Of a stretch of 64,000 bases of DNA, positions 43,981 to 53,838 are shown in pieces (position 1 is the stretch's first letter; each line of letters opens with the position of its first letter). The stretch is from JBBQED01 sp038320345 (GTDB lineage Bacteria > Bacteroidota > Bacteroidia > AKYH767-A > OLB10), in contig JBBQED010000009.1 of the NCBI GenBank assembly GCA_038320345.1, positions 1 through 64,000 on the forward strand, read 5' to 3'. The notes under the pieces are model-generated. The model ran no database searches. It was not told the origin of the DNA and saw only the letters and a list, made by a program, of their open reading frames with translations. The position numbers and the translations under genes are program-made.

Positions 43981-44017
43981 AAAAGCCGCTCTTCAGCAAT
44001 GAGGAGCGGCTTTTTTT
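43981..44017. terminator. Terminator after sppA (bidirectional)
   Basis: Stem AAAAGCCGCTC (43981-43991) with its complement at 44004-44014, G/C-rich in the middle, flanked by A and T runs. It lies between the convergent sppA and beta-barrel-like genes. Confidence 0.85.
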
Positions 44018-44030
44018 GTGATTACTTTTT

Positions 44031-44843
44031 TTAGATATTAAACTGAAATCCTATCGTCATGATGTATTCAAAAGACCAGAAATGATGATTGCCTCTTGCT
44101 GTTTCGGGAAGTAATACATCCGTGTAATTTACAAATGCTCCTTTGCCAGAAGTCTCAAAGAAAAAATGTTTTAGGAAATCATAACGGATCCCTACATCCA
44201 ATCCTACAATATATCCTGCTACATGGAAATGATCATTACGGTGAGCTCCTAAAAAGGTAACATCGGTACGTGGATATACAAACCCTACTCCTGCTTTTCC
44301 TACTGCACTCAGCCAATGTAAATTATTTTTACTGTGGATAAAACTCACTCTACGAAGCGCATTCATCATCGCAAAATTAGCACCGTTCGTATGTTCGTAA
44401 TCTAAAAAACTAGATCCTCCAATAATAGTATCCGTATCGTACTCCACTCCACGAATATTGCCAGTCATGTGAACCGTTTGACCATGATCCACCACATATT
44501 TAGCATGATCATAATTTATTTCAATACCCCAATCTTTCTTTTTATTGAAATAATATCCAATCCGAAAGGAGTACTGAGGAATAGAAATATCCTGATGAAA
44601 AACATCTTTTAAACCCGGACGATCATCAGCCGTCACATCATGAAAGGTAACGTCATAATGATCAACGCCATGATCCCTGAAACGGATATCACTTTTTGAG
44701 AAATAATCGAGGTTGTAACCAACAGCAACATACATGGTACCTTTCCCTACCGGAGCTTGAGACGGACAATTACAGAGATCCTGTGACTTTACTGTAAAGG
44801 GTAGCAGTAATATTATCAGTGATGCAAATACTTTAGAATTCAT
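44031..44843 (-). CDS. Predicted outer-membrane beta-barrel protein
   Basis: A 270-residue protein from the ATG at 44843. I chose this over the upstream in-frame ATGs because it starts the signal peptide (KVFASLIILLLPFTVKSQ) and a -7 box lies 6 nt upstream. The mature protein has alternating polar/hydrophobic beta strands (MYVAVGYNLDY, YSFRIGYYFN, WGIEINYDHAKYVVD, VGLDVGIRYDFL) and ends EYIMTIGFQFNI, typical of small outer-membrane barrels. No transport or enzymatic motif is recognised. Confidence 0.75.
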   Translation of the reverse strand: MNSKVFASLIILLLPFTVKSQDLCNCPSQAPVGKGTMYVAVGYNLDYFSKSDIRFRDHGVDHYDVTFHDVTADDRPGLKDVFHQDISIPQYSFRIGYYFNKKKDWGIEINYDHAKYVVDHGQTVHMTGNIRGVEYDTDTIIGGSSFLDYEHTNGANFAMMNALRRVSFIHSKNNLHWLSAVGKAGVGFVYPRTDVTFLGAHRNDHFHVAGYIVGLDVGIRYDFLKHFFFETSGKGAFVNYTDVLLPETARGNHHFWSFEYIMTIGFQFNI

Positions 44844-44849
44844 AGGGCG

Positions 44850-44857
44850 CAAAGATA
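44850..44857 (-). promoter_or_regulatory. -7 promoter box abutting the beta-barrel gene start
   Basis: Minus-strand TATCTTTG followed by CGCCCT and the ATG at 44843. Decides the start and predicts a leaderless transcript. Confidence 0.65.
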
Positions 44858-44987
44858 AACCATTGCAATAATTCTGAACCCCGATTTTCATCAATTAACC
44901 TGCATTATTAGCGATCCTGCCTTCACTTCACAATAAAATCCGATTTTTACGATCTGGAACATTGCCAGAAACCAATAATGAAGCTGT

Positions 44988-46700
44988 ATGGAAAACTATG
45001 AAATCGCCGATATTCTCAAATATACTTCCAAACTGATGGAATTACATGGGGAAAACGCTTTTAAAATTAGATCCTATCAAAATGCAAATTTTAAACTTGA
45101 TCGCCTCACCGTTCCAATTGATGGCTTGAGCCAGAAGGAACTAGAAGATGTAGATGGCATTGGTCCAAGCCTAAGTATCAAAATCCATCAATTGCTGACC
45201 ACTGGAACTTTTCCAGAACTGGAGAAATTACTTCAGGCTACTCCTCCTGGTGTTTTAGAGATGCTACAGTTAAAAGGAATTGGTCCGAAAAAAGTGGCAG
45301 TGATTTGGAAGGAATTAGAAATAGAAACGCTAGGGGAACTTTTATATGCCTGCAACGAAAACCGCCTGATCGAACTCAAAGGATTTGGAGCGAAAACACA
45401 ACAACTGGTTAAAGATGCCATCGAATTTCGTTTTGCAAATCAGGGAAACTTTCATTTTGCAGCTGTTGAAAAATTAACACTGCAATTTCTCGATTTGATT
45501 CATAAAAAAAATCCTGAGTTAATGATTGTTCCTACGGGAATGTTAAGAAGGAAATGTGAAATCCTACAAAATGCAACACTACTTTTTAAAACTGATTCCG
45601 AAAAATCGACAGCAACATTAATTGACTTCCTGAAAATTTCAGAACTTATTTTGCCAGATTCTTTACAAGCTTCAGCAACATCACTTGAAGTAAAAAGTGT
45701 GACCGGTATTCCGCTACATTTTCTTTTTACTACAGAAGATCGTTGGGCATTTTCGCTCTGGAAAACTACAGGAAGTGAAGAGCATATACAAGCTTGTTTC
45801 GATTTAAAGCAAACCGATGAATCCTCTTTACATCATTTAAAATCAGAAACAGAAATCTATCAACACTTCGAACTCGATTATATAGAGCCGGAACTGAGAG
45901 AAGGACTACAAGAAATTGAATGGGCTAAAAACCATAGGCTACCAAAGTTGGTCGACACTGGCGATTTACGCGGGATTCTTCACAATCATACTACAGATAG
46001 TGATGGATTACATTCTCTGGAAAAAATGGCGAAGGCCTGTAAAGACCTAGGCTATGAATATCTAGGGATTTGTGATCATAGTAAAACAGCATTCTATGCG
46101 AATGGACTTTCCATTGAACGTGTGCTTGCTCAACAAAAAGCAATTGAGGAGCTCAATATAAAGATGGCTCCTTTTAAAATATTCAAAGGCATTGAATCTG
46201 ATATTTTGAGTGATGGTTCACTCGACTATCCGCAAGAAATTCTAGCCACCTTCGACTTTATCGTAGCTTCGGTTCATTCGGGATTAAAAATGGATAAAGA
46301 AAAAGCTACTGATCGCGTGATGCGGGCGGTCAGAAATCCATATACTACCATTTTGGGACATCCTACTGGACGCTTACTCCTTGCCCGAGAGGGATATCCA
46401 CTGGATCATAAAGCTATCATAGATGCATGTGCCGAAGAAGGAGTAGTAATTGAACTCAATGCCCACCCCTATCGGCTAGATCTCGACTGGAGATGGATTC
46501 AGTACGCACTCTCTAAAGGCGTAAAGATCTCCATCAATCCTGATGCGCATGCTATCGAAGGGTATCAAGATATGTATTATGGAATCTGTGTAGCCCGGAA
46601 AGGAGGTTTAAGTGCTGCAGATACATTCAATGCTTTCTCGCTGGAAATGATGGAAAAATGGTTTGAAGAACGAAAAAAGAGAACACTTGCATTAAAATAA
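44988..46700 (+). CDS. PolX-like protein: helix-hairpin-helix, degenerate pol, PHP nuclease
   Basis: A 570-residue protein with the domain order of bacterial PolX. N-terminal helix-hairpin-helix segments are at residues about 50-150 (EDVDGIGPSLSIKIHQLL; MLQLKGIGPKKVAVI; LIELKGFGAKTQQLV). The region where PolX has its catalytic GDxD (about residues 183-200) reads PTGMLRRKCEILQNATLL, with no aspartate pair. The C-terminal PHP domain (from about 330) is intact: GILHNHTTDSDG, LGICDHSKTAF, FKGIESDIL, VASVHSG, ILGHPTGR, ELNAHPYRL and NPDAHA. It is therefore probably a PHP 3'-5' exonuclease or phosphoesterase involved in DNA repair rather than a polymerase. Confidence 0.88.
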   Translation: MENYEIADILKYTSKLMELHGENAFKIRSYQNANFKLDRLTVPIDGLSQKELEDVDGIGPSLSIKIHQLLTTGTFPELEKLLQATPPGVLEMLQLKGIGPKKVAVIWKELEIETLGELLYACNENRLIELKGFGAKTQQLVKDAIEFRFANQGNFHFAAVEKLTLQFLDLIHKKNPELMIVPTGMLRRKCEILQNATLLFKTDSEKSTATLIDFLKISELILPDSLQASATSLEVKSVTGIPLHFLFTTEDRWAFSLWKTTGSEEHIQACFDLKQTDESSLHHLKSETEIYQHFELDYIEPELREGLQEIEWAKNHRLPKLVDTGDLRGILHNHTTDSDGLHSLEKMAKACKDLGYEYLGICDHSKTAFYANGLSIERVLAQQKAIEELNIKMAPFKIFKGIESDILSDGSLDYPQEILATFDFIVASVHSGLKMDKEKATDRVMRAVRNPYTTILGHPTGRLLLAREGYPLDHKAIIDACAEEGVVIELNAHPYRLDLDWRWIQYALSKGVKISINPDAHAIEGYQDMYYGICVARKGGLSAADTFNAFSLEMMEKWFEERKKRTLALK

Positions 46701-46760
46701 TACTTATCTTTCGAGTACGAACGAAAATTTTCGTGTCGCAAAAGAGCAAATCTGAACTAC

Positions 46761-48281
46761 ATGCCGCTCATCAGCTCCGTGCTTTCTTGGTTTATGAAAC
46801 AGAGGTTTCATCAGATTGACCTCTTTATAAAATATCCGCATGAAGTTCAGGAAGAACTTTTAAGGCGATTACTCATTACGGCTCGCCATACCGAATTCGG
46901 TCGAACGTATGATTTTTCTTCTATTCCTAACTCTAAAACATTCCGCGATCGTGTTCCTCTCCAAGATTACGAAAGCCTGAAGTCATCGATCTTCCGTTTA
47001 AAAGCCGGTGAACAAGGAATCCTCTGGCCTTCTGAAGTTAGATGGTTTGCAAAATCATCAGGAACTACTAGCGATAAGTCTAAGTTCATTCCAGTAAGCA
47101 TTGAAGCGCTGGAAGAATGCCACTATAAAGGGGGGAAAGATTTGTTATGTATCTATTTTCATAACAATCCAGAAACTCAATTATTCGATGGTAAGTTACT
47201 CACCTTAGGCGGAAGTCATGAAATAAATTCTTTGAGTAATGATTCGTTTTACGGAGATCTAAGTGCGATTTTAATTCAGAATCTTCCCTACTGGATTCAA
47301 TTATTTCGCACTCCAGAACGATCTATTGCGTTGATGGATGAATGGGAATCGAAGATTGAAATGATTGCCCGCACTACCATGAATGAAAATGTTACCAATA
47401 TAGCAGGAGTTCCTTCCTGGACTTTAGTGCTGTTAAAACGAATCCTAGAAATCAGTGGCAAGAAAAATCTAACTGAGATCTGGCCGAACCTTGAATTATT
47501 TGTGCATGGTGCAGTAAGCTTCACCCCTTATCGTGAACAGTTCCAGCAACTGATTCCGAAAACAGATATGTACTATCTGGAAACGTATAATGCATCAGAA
47601 GGATTTTTTGGAATTCAGGATCAGAAAAATTCGGATGAAATGTTATTGATGCTGGATTATGGCATCTATTATGAATTCATTCCCATGAGCGAATGGGATA
47701 AAGAAAATCCGCAAACGCTTACCTTAAGTCAGGTGAAGCTGCACGAAAATTATGCGCTTGTCATTACGACTAACGCTGGCTTGTGGAGATATAAAATTGG
47801 AGATACGATTGCATTCACTTCTCTATCACCATTTCGCATTCGAGTAACTGGAAGAACAGCGCATTTCATCAATGCATTTGGTGAAGAACTGATCATTGAT
47901 AATGCAGAGAAAGCATTAGCTTATGCATGTTCAGCAACAGGAGCTGTGATTAGAGATTATACTGCGGCTCCTGTGTATTTTAGTGACGAAAGTTCCGGTG
48001 CTCATGAATGGTTGATTGAATTTGAAAATACACCTCCTGATTTACATGATTTCGGAGTGTTGTTGGATGATGCCTTAAAACGTTTGAATTCCGATTACGA
48101 AGCTAAACGATATTGCGATAAAGTGTTGCGCTTTCCATTTATCCGACCATTGCCTTCCAATACTTTTTACAACTGGCTGAAATCGAAAGAAAAATTAGGT
48201 GGACAACATAAAGTTCCACGATTAGCTAATCACCGTAAGTTCGTTGATGAGATTACAAATATTATCGCCACTACTGCATGA
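46761..48281 (+). CDS. GH3-type acyl-acid amido synthetase-like protein
   Basis: A 506-residue adenylate-forming enzyme of the GH3 family (named for plant auxin-responsive genes). Motifs: WFAKSSGTTSDKSKFIPVS (ATP-binding motif 1), LETYNASEGFFGIQ (YxASE motif 2) and LWRYKIGDTIAF (motif 3). In plants these enzymes conjugate amino acids to jasmonate or auxin; in Bacteroidota the substrate is unknown, and an acyl-acid to amino-acid ligation is the inferred chemistry. Its stop overlaps the next gene by 4 bp, so the two are coupled. Confidence 0.9.
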   Translation: MPLISSVLSWFMKQRFHQIDLFIKYPHEVQEELLRRLLITARHTEFGRTYDFSSIPNSKTFRDRVPLQDYESLKSSIFRLKAGEQGILWPSEVRWFAKSSGTTSDKSKFIPVSIEALEECHYKGGKDLLCIYFHNNPETQLFDGKLLTLGGSHEINSLSNDSFYGDLSAILIQNLPYWIQLFRTPERSIALMDEWESKIEMIARTTMNENVTNIAGVPSWTLVLLKRILEISGKKNLTEIWPNLELFVHGAVSFTPYREQFQQLIPKTDMYYLETYNASEGFFGIQDQKNSDEMLLMLDYGIYYEFIPMSEWDKENPQTLTLSQVKLHENYALVITTNAGLWRYKIGDTIAFTSLSPFRIRVTGRTAHFINAFGEELIIDNAEKALAYACSATGAVIRDYTAAPVYFSDESSGAHEWLIEFENTPPDLHDFGVLLDDALKRLNSDYEAKRYCDKVLRFPFIRPLPSNTFYNWLKSKEKLGGQHKVPRLANHRKFVDEITNIIATTA

Positions 48282-49069
48282 AACAAATTATTGTCTTTTT
48301 TTTATTGATACTTTTTGGGATTCATGAGAAGAATGTTGCACAAATTATTAGCAGCGATTCACTAGATAATGTGAGCATTTTTACTACGGATGCTTTAGGG
48401 AAAATTTATCTCGTTCAGAAAGGCGGCATCATAAAAACAGATCCTCAAGGGAAAATCCTCAATACATTTAATCTCAAGGATTATGGCGAGCCTTTCCAGT
48501 TAGATGCGCGTGATCCTTTTAAACTCCTAGTATTTTACCGTGATTTTGGGATGCTCCGGATTCTCGATAATCAACTAGGACAACAAACAATCCTCGACCT
48601 TCGTCAGTTGGGATTTGCCGATCCGAGAGTCATTTGCGGAACGGCAGAACAGAGTTTATGGATTTATGATCTGGTGACTTCACAGCTATCAAAACTGGAT
48701 CTCAACCAAAAGAAAACACAATTAAGCATTGATCTTCGACAATTACTCGGACAAGCTCCTACTCCAATCCAGATGGAACAATCACAGAAATGGATTGCCA
48801 TGCTTACAGATAAGGAGGTCTTGATTTTTGATCAATATGGTACATTTCTCAAACGAATTCCATTGCCCGATCTCAAGCCAAAACTTTTTCAGTTAATTGA
48901 GGATAACCTCTATATGAGCCAAGGAGAGAAAATTCTCCGCTATAATCTTGGGTTAAATGATATGGCGGAAGAACCACAAATTCTTCCCTCTGATTGCTCC
49001 TTTGCCAGAATATCTGGGGCTCAGATCTTATATATCCGTAATGGTTGGCTGGTACTTCCCAGTAAATGA
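48278..49069 (+). CDS. Secreted beta-propeller-like protein of unknown function
   Basis: A 263-residue protein with a signal peptide (MKQIIVFFLLILFGIHEKN, cleavage near VAQ). The mature part is beta-rich with repeated segments (VSIFTTDALGKIYLVQKG, LDARDPFKLLVFYRDFGM, MEQSQKWIAMLTDKEVLI), suggesting a small propeller or sandwich. It overlaps the GH3-like gene by 4 bp and is therefore translated with it; the pair may act together at the envelope. A promoter for the deoxynucleoside kinase lies shortly after. Confidence 0.75.
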   Translation: MKQIIVFFLLILFGIHEKNVAQIISSDSLDNVSIFTTDALGKIYLVQKGGIIKTDPQGKILNTFNLKDYGEPFQLDARDPFKLLVFYRDFGMLRILDNQLGQQTILDLRQLGFADPRVICGTAEQSLWIYDLVTSQLSKLDLNQKKTQLSIDLRQLLGQAPTPIQMEQSQKWIAMLTDKEVLIFDQYGTFLKRIPLPDLKPKLFQLIEDNLYMSQGEKILRYNLGLNDMAEEPQILPSDCSFARISGAQILYIRNGWLVLPSK

Positions 49070-49092
49070 TTTCTTCTTTTTTTCAACACTTC

Positions 49093-49123
49093 TTGTTCAG
49101 CTCTGTCATTGCGACTATTTTTG
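49093..49123 (+). promoter_or_regulatory. Promoter for the deoxynucleoside kinase gene
   Basis: -33 TTG at 49093-49095 and -7 TATTTTTG at 49116-49123, separated by 20 nt. The start codon is 54 nt (GTG) or 78 nt (ATG) downstream. Confidence 0.6.
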
Positions 49124-49201
49124 ACACCATACGGGTTTTTCACTCTGTGATTTCCCCCTCGCAAAATCTGCATAAAAGTGGCCACACAACAACAACGTAC
49201 C

Positions 49202-49816
49202 ATGCATATTGCCGTTGCCGGTAATATTGGCTCCGGAAAAACTACGCTAACCAGCCTGCTGGCTAAGAATATGAAATGGGAACCTCACTACGAAGACGTA
49301 GATGATAATCCTTACTTGAACGATTTCTACGAAGACATGCAACGCTGGTCGTTCAATCTTCAGATTTATTTTTTGAATAGTCGATTTAATCAAATCGTAA
49401 AAATCCGTAAGAGCAATAAAACGGTGATTCAGGATCGGACCATTTACGAAGATGCTTACATCTTTGCACCGAATCTGCATGCGATGGGATTGATGACCAC
49501 GCGCGACTTCAATAATTATCTGGAACTCTTTAATCTGATGAGTAATTTCATTGCGCCACCGGATCTTTTAATTTATCTGCGAGGTACTGTTCCTGCGTTG
49601 GTCAATCAAATTCAGAAACGTGGTCGTGCTTATGAAAATTCAATTCGTTTAGATTATCTCAAACGTTTGAATGAACGCTACGAAGCATGGATCTCACAGT
49701 ATGAAGGTGGTAAATTATTAATCATCGATATCGATGATATTAACTTCGCAGAAAATCCTGAACACCTTGGAATGGTGATTAATAAAATCAATGCTGAAGT
49801 GAATGGACTATTCTAA
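49202..49816 (+). CDS. Deoxynucleoside kinase
   Basis: A kinase of about 204 residues that phosphorylates deoxynucleosides for dNTP salvage. Motifs: the P-loop AVAGNIGSGKTTLTSLLAK at the very N terminus, DRTIYEDAYIFA (the DRx motif) near residue 78, and the arginine-rich lid QIQKRGRAYENSIRLDYL. I start at the ATG at 49202 because the P-loop follows at once, as in the family; a GTG at 49178 would add eight residues. Specificity (dA/dG/dC/dT) cannot be told. Confidence 0.92.
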   Translation: MHIAVAGNIGSGKTTLTSLLAKNMKWEPHYEDVDDNPYLNDFYEDMQRWSFNLQIYFLNSRFNQIVKIRKSNKTVIQDRTIYEDAYIFAPNLHAMGLMTTRDFNNYLELFNLMSNFIAPPDLLIYLRGTVPALVNQIQKRGRAYENSIRLDYLKRLNERYEAWISQYEGGKLLIIDIDDINFAENPEHLGMVINKINAEVNGLF

Positions 49817-49840
49817 ACGCAGAAAAATAACATCATAAAA

Positions 49841-49872
49841 AAAAGAGGATCTAATAAGGTCCTCTTTTTTTT
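49841..49872 (+). terminator. Terminator after deoxynucleoside kinase
   Basis: Stem AAAAGAGGA (49841-49849) with its complement at 49860-49868, followed by Ts to 49872, between two convergent genes; likely active in both directions. Confidence 0.85.
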
Positions 49873-49883
49873 GGTGTCAACTA

Positions 49884-50450
49884 TTATTTACTATTCAAAC
49901 CTTTTAATATTGGAATTGTAACATCGAGTGAATCGCTAGCTAGTAATACGCCACCGCCTCTTGAATATCCCAAGATATAATCATATCCATGAGACTTATT
50001 AAATTCTTTCAAGTAGGTGATCAGATCCGAATGAATACTATCTGATAATTCAGCTTCTTCTTTCTTCATTTGATCCATCAGATTTTCGCGATAACTCACA
50101 AAATCTTGCTGACGTTTCATCAATGACTCTTCCCGTGTTTGACGTTCGAACGTGGACATCTCCGCAGCTTTCTCCTGATATTCTTGAATTTCTTTTTCCA
50201 AAGCCTTGCCTCTTGAATTTAATATAAGGTCAACGCTGTCTTTCTTCTTCTCCATTCTCGCCTGTGACTTCGTAAATAAATCATAATGTTCCATCAGACT
50301 ATCAGAATTCAGGAAGACGATTTTGGATTGGGTGGCTGCTACACTCAGCGGCGCAGGTGCAGGCATTTTTTCCATCGAATAAACTTTCACAAAAAGGACT
50401 GTCACAGCAGCCAGTAGGATAACATTCAGGGCAATAGAGATATTTTTCAA
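49884..50450 (-). CDS. OmpH/Skp-like periplasmic chaperone
   Basis: A 188-residue protein with a hydrophobic N-terminal segment ([19 protein letters not shown]) acting as signal or anchor, then an OmpH-type domain: [19 protein letters not shown], a long charged coiled-coil (about residues 70-130; [20 protein letters not shown]) and a C-terminal strand region ([20 protein letters not shown]). Skp proteins hold unfolded outer-membrane proteins in the periplasm. It has its own -7 box and is divergent from prfC. Confidence 0.88.
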   Translation of the reverse strand: MKNISIALNVILLAAVTVLFVKVYSMEKMPAPAPLSVAATQSKIVFLNSDSLMEHYDLFTKSQARMEKKKDSVDLILNSRGKALEKEIQEYQEKAAEMSTFERQTREESLMKRQQDFVSYRENLMDQMKKEEAELSDSIHSDLITYLKEFNKSHGYDYILGYSRGGGVLLASDSLDVTIPILKGLNSK

Positions 50451-50468
50451 GGGTTTTCAGAATTTCAG

Positions 50469-50476
50469 CAAAGATA
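50469..50476 (-). promoter_or_regulatory. -7 promoter box for the OmpH gene
   Basis: Minus-strand TATCTTTG, 18 nt before the ATG at 50450. No clear -33 box. Confidence 0.55.
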
Positions 50477-50514
50477 ACAAACTGAGTAATGACCAGAATA
50501 AGAAGGGGTATTTG

Positions 50515-50522
50515 TACCTTTG
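50515..50522 (+). promoter_or_regulatory. -7 promoter box for prfC
   Basis: TACCTTTG, 19 nt before the ATG at 50542. The box lies downstream of the TTG at 50512, excluding that earlier start. Confidence 0.6.
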
Positions 50523-50541
50523 CCAACTTATTTTATTGATC

Positions 50542-52140
50542 ATGAGCCTCGAGCAGGAGATACAGAAACGTCGCACTTTCGCAATTATTAGTCACCCGGA
50601 TGCCGGTAAAACCACTCTGACTGAGAAGTTTCTGCTTTTTGGAGGAGCTATTCAGACCGCAGGAGCGGTGAAATCCAACAAGATCAAAAAGAGTGCTACC
50701 AGTGATTTCATGGAAATTGAACGCCAGCGGGGAATCTCCGTTGCTACTTCTGTAATGAACTTTGAATACCGTGATATCATGGTGACCTTGCTCGATACTC
50801 CTGGTCACAAGGATTTTGCTGAAGATACTTATAGGACGCTCACTGCGGTAGATAGCGTAATCCTAGTGATCGATTGTCAAAAAGGTGTTGAGGAACAAAC
50901 CTTTAAACTCATGGAAGTATGCCGTATGCGCAATACTCCGGTGATTATTTTCGTCAACAAAATGGATCGTGAAGGACAGTATCCTTTCGATTTGCTCGAT
51001 GAACTCGAAGAAAAACTAAATATTAAAGTTAGACCACTCAGTTGGCCGATTAGCATTGGATCAACATTCAAAGGTGTATATAATCTATATGATCAGAGTG
51101 TTTACGCATTTACACCGGGCACTGAGAAAAAACCCGAAGGTGTAAGCATCACTAATCTCTCCGATCCATTAATTGATCAACTAGCAGGACCATATGCTAG
51201 TCAGCTAAGAGAAGATGTTGAATTGATTGAAGGTGTATATGATGTTTTTGAGCGAGGACCCTATCTTGAAGGAAAAGTAGCGCCTGTATTTTTCGGATCT
51301 GCGATCAATAACTTCGGTGTAAAAGAAATGCTGGATACGTTTATCGAGATTGCACCGGTTCCCGGAAAACGTCCTACTGATAAAAGAGAAATTATTCCCA
51401 CCGAAAAAAACTTTACCGGCTTCGTATTTAAAATTCACGCTAACCTCGATCCTCGTCACAGAGATCGTATTGCTTTCTTAAGAGTATGTTCCGGAAAATT
51501 TGAACGCAATAAATTCTATCATCATATTCGTCTAGATAAAGACATTCGATTTACGAATCCCGCAACATTTATGGCTCAAAGTAAGAGCGTAATTGAAGAA
51601 GCTTATCCAGGCGATGTAATTGGATTATACGATTCAGGAACATTTAAAATTGGAGATACTTTGACCGAAGGAGAAATACTCGAATTTCAAGGAATTCCAA
51701 GTTTCTCGCCTGAGATTTTCAAGGAATTGGTGAATATCGATCCGATGAAAACCAAACAGCTTGAAAAAGGAATTCAGCAGTTAACGGATGAAGGCGTTGC
51801 GCAGTTGTTTACACAATATGGAGGAGGTAGAAAAATTGTGGGCACCGTTGGTGAACTCCAATTCGAAGTTATTCAATATCGCTTACAAAATGAATACGGA
51901 GCTTCTAGCCGTTTTAATGCGATGAATGTTTTTAAAGCTTGTTGGATCACTTCTAAGGACAAAGAAAAGCTGGATGAATTTGTTAAGTTTCGTCAACATC
52001 AAGTTGCAACGGATAAAGATGGAAATTTGGTGTACCTCGCAGATTCGCAGTGGATGTTGGATCAAATGATCAAAAATCATCCCGATGTAGAGTTTCATTT
52101 CACGTCAGAATTCAAAAGAAAAATTGTAGAAACTTATTAA
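50542..52140 (+). CDS. prfC: Peptide chain release factor 3
   Basis: A 532-residue translational GTPase that recycles RF1/RF2 from the ribosome after termination. Motifs: G1 [21 protein letters not shown]2 [18 protein letters not shown]3 [19 protein letters not shown]4 [11 protein letters not shown]3-specific sequence follows ([40 protein letters not shown]). The start is the ATG at 50542, since the promoter box covers the upstream candidate. Length is normal for RF3. Confidence 0.96.
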   Translation: MSLEQEIQKRRTFAIISHPDAGKTTLTEKFLLFGGAIQTAGAVKSNKIKKSATSDFMEIERQRGISVATSVMNFEYRDIMVTLLDTPGHKDFAEDTYRTLTAVDSVILVIDCQKGVEEQTFKLMEVCRMRNTPVIIFVNKMDREGQYPFDLLDELEEKLNIKVRPLSWPISIGSTFKGVYNLYDQSVYAFTPGTEKKPEGVSITNLSDPLIDQLAGPYASQLREDVELIEGVYDVFERGPYLEGKVAPVFFGSAINNFGVKEMLDTFIEIAPVPGKRPTDKREIIPTEKNFTGFVFKIHANLDPRHRDRIAFLRVCSGKFERNKFYHHIRLDKDIRFTNPATFMAQSKSVIEEAYPGDVIGLYDSGTFKIGDTLTEGEILEFQGIPSFSPEIFKELVNIDPMKTKQLEKGIQQLTDEGVAQLFTQYGGGRKIVGTVGELQFEVIQYRLQNEYGASSRFNAMNVFKACWITSKDKEKLDEFVKFRQHQVATDKDGNLVYLADSQWMLDQMIKNHPDVEFHFTSEFKRKIVETY

Positions 52141-52435
52141 TTGTTAAGCTACGTTGATTGATGCGCAGTAAGCCTCAGCAAAAACCGGAGCCTGTGAAAA
52201 TTTGTGAATGAAAAATCACTTCTCATCGATACACTTTGTAAATTCCATTTTTCTAACATAAATTCCACTCCTAGGTTTTATTTCATTCAGGAAACTGCAA
52301 TAAAAGTTAAACTTGTTATTTGATCACTCGCTGCGCTTTTTTAAATGATGATTTGCGATAGCGATATCCATCGACACAAAACATATTTCCGATTCCAAAA
52401 TCATTTTTCTTTATCCTGAAATTTAAATTCCCTTC
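52141..52435. other. Intergenic region, no gene seen
   Basis: About 295 bp between the convergent prfC and chrA genes. AT-rich, with no open frame of coding character, no tRNA or structured RNA, and no convincing hairpin-plus-T-run that I can find. Confidence 0.6.
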
Positions 52436-53716
52436 TTATAAAAAAAATAGGGTTGAGATTCCGGCGCAGGCGCTTATGGCAAGCCATACCATCATCTTTA
52501 CTTTAAACTTCATTATTGCGATAAGGGAGATCATCATCCATCCAATAGCAAAAGCATTAAGGTGGGCTTTATCTACCAATGTTGATTGTGCGAAGAAGAA
52601 CATCAGATTTAAAATGACACCAGCTACAGCAGCAGAAACAACCGTGAGGGATTGATTGATCCAAGGATGATTTTTGCTTTTCTCGACATAAGGCGCTCCG
52701 ATCAGAATAAATAAAAATCCAGGAAGGAAGGTGTACCATGTGGTAACTAATAATGCCAAGGTACCTTGCACTAAGGAATGATCATGCAAATTATATCCAG
52801 CCATAAAACCTACATAAGCCAAAATCATGATGAGTGGTCCAGGTGTGGTTTCACCTAATGCTAATCCATCTATCATCTGAGATTTTCCGAGCCAACTGAA
52901 TTTATCGACACTTACCTGTGCTACATAAGGCAACACAGCATAAGCACCACCAAATGTTACCAATGCCGCTTTTGTGAAAAATAAAATAAGGTTGATCCAG
53001 AATCCTGCATCATTGCTATACATCGTCAGAAAAAACAAAGGAGCGATCCAGCAGATCAATCCAATTCCGATTAATTTAATATTCCTGTTTTTCGAGGTTG
53101 GAATTGGTCTATGATCCACACTATTCAAAAAGAAATTTAATTCCTCTTGTTGATTCAAGGCCGAAGATTCCTTGAACGATTTACGATTCGATTTTCCATA
53201 AATAATTCCGATGATGATTGCACCTAAAATGATGAATGGAAAAGGAACTTTATAAAACCAAATCAATACAAAAGACACTACCGCCACAAAGAAATGAAGT
53301 GGTTGATGCAATGTTTTTTTTGAAATCTTGAAGAATGCTAAAGCAACAAGCGCAAGAATTGCTGGTTTTAATCCCACAAATATTGCTCCTACAGCAGGTA
53401 AATGCCCGAAGAGAACATACGCAATGCTTAACCCGAGCAAAATAAAGACAGAAGGTAATACAAATAACACTCCTGCTACTAATCCTCCTCTGTTGCCGTG
53501 TAACAACCATCCAATATAAATAGCGAGTTGCTGTGCTTCAGGCCCCGGTAAAAGCATACAATAATTCAGCGCATGTAAGAATCTACTTTCAGAAATCCAT
53601 TTCTGCTGTTCTACAATATACTGGTGCATAATTGCAATTTGTCCTGCCGGACCACCAAAGCTGATGAAACCCAGTTTTAACCAGAAGCGAAATGCCAGCT
53701 TGAAGGAAGGAAACAA
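52436..53716 (-). CDS. chrA: Chromate transporter, ChrA family
   Basis: A 426-residue membrane protein with two CHR domains, the long form of the family. The first is clear at LKLGFISFGGPAGQIAIMHQ, WISESRFLHALNYCMLLPGP and EAQQLAIYIGWLLHG (residues about 14-72). The second begins near ALVTFGGAYAVLPYVAQV with MIDGLALGETTPGPLIMILA. About 10-12 helices. ChrA exports chromate by antiport or may act on sulfate. The start is TTG at 53716: no in-frame ATG lies upstream before a stop, and the conserved motif begins 14 residues later. Confidence 0.92.
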   Translation of the reverse strand: MFPSFKLAFRFWLKLGFISFGGPAGQIAIMHQYIVEQQKWISESRFLHALNYCMLLPGPEAQQLAIYIGWLLHGNRGGLVAGVLFVLPSVFILLGLSIAYVLFGHLPAVGAIFVGLKPAILALVALAFFKISKKTLHQPLHFFVAVVSFVLIWFYKVPFPFIILGAIIIGIIYGKSNRKSFKESSALNQQEELNFFLNSVDHRPIPTSKNRNIKLIGIGLICWIAPLFFLTMYSNDAGFWINLILFFTKAALVTFGGAYAVLPYVAQVSVDKFSWLGKSQMIDGLALGETTPGPLIMILAYVGFMAGYNLHDHSLVQGTLALLVTTWYTFLPGFLFILIGAPYVEKSKNHPWINQSLTVVSAAVAGVILNLMFFFAQSTLVDKAHLNAFAIGWMMISLIAIMKFKVKMMVWLAISACAGISTLFFL

Positions 53717-53838
53717 ATTGAATTACGATTTACAATTGATGAATGAATTAAAATTTACGCATGAATAGATGAATGTCAATTTGCAAAAAAACATTTGATC
53801 CGCCCCGAAATCAAGAAACTAAAATCTATTCACCAAAA

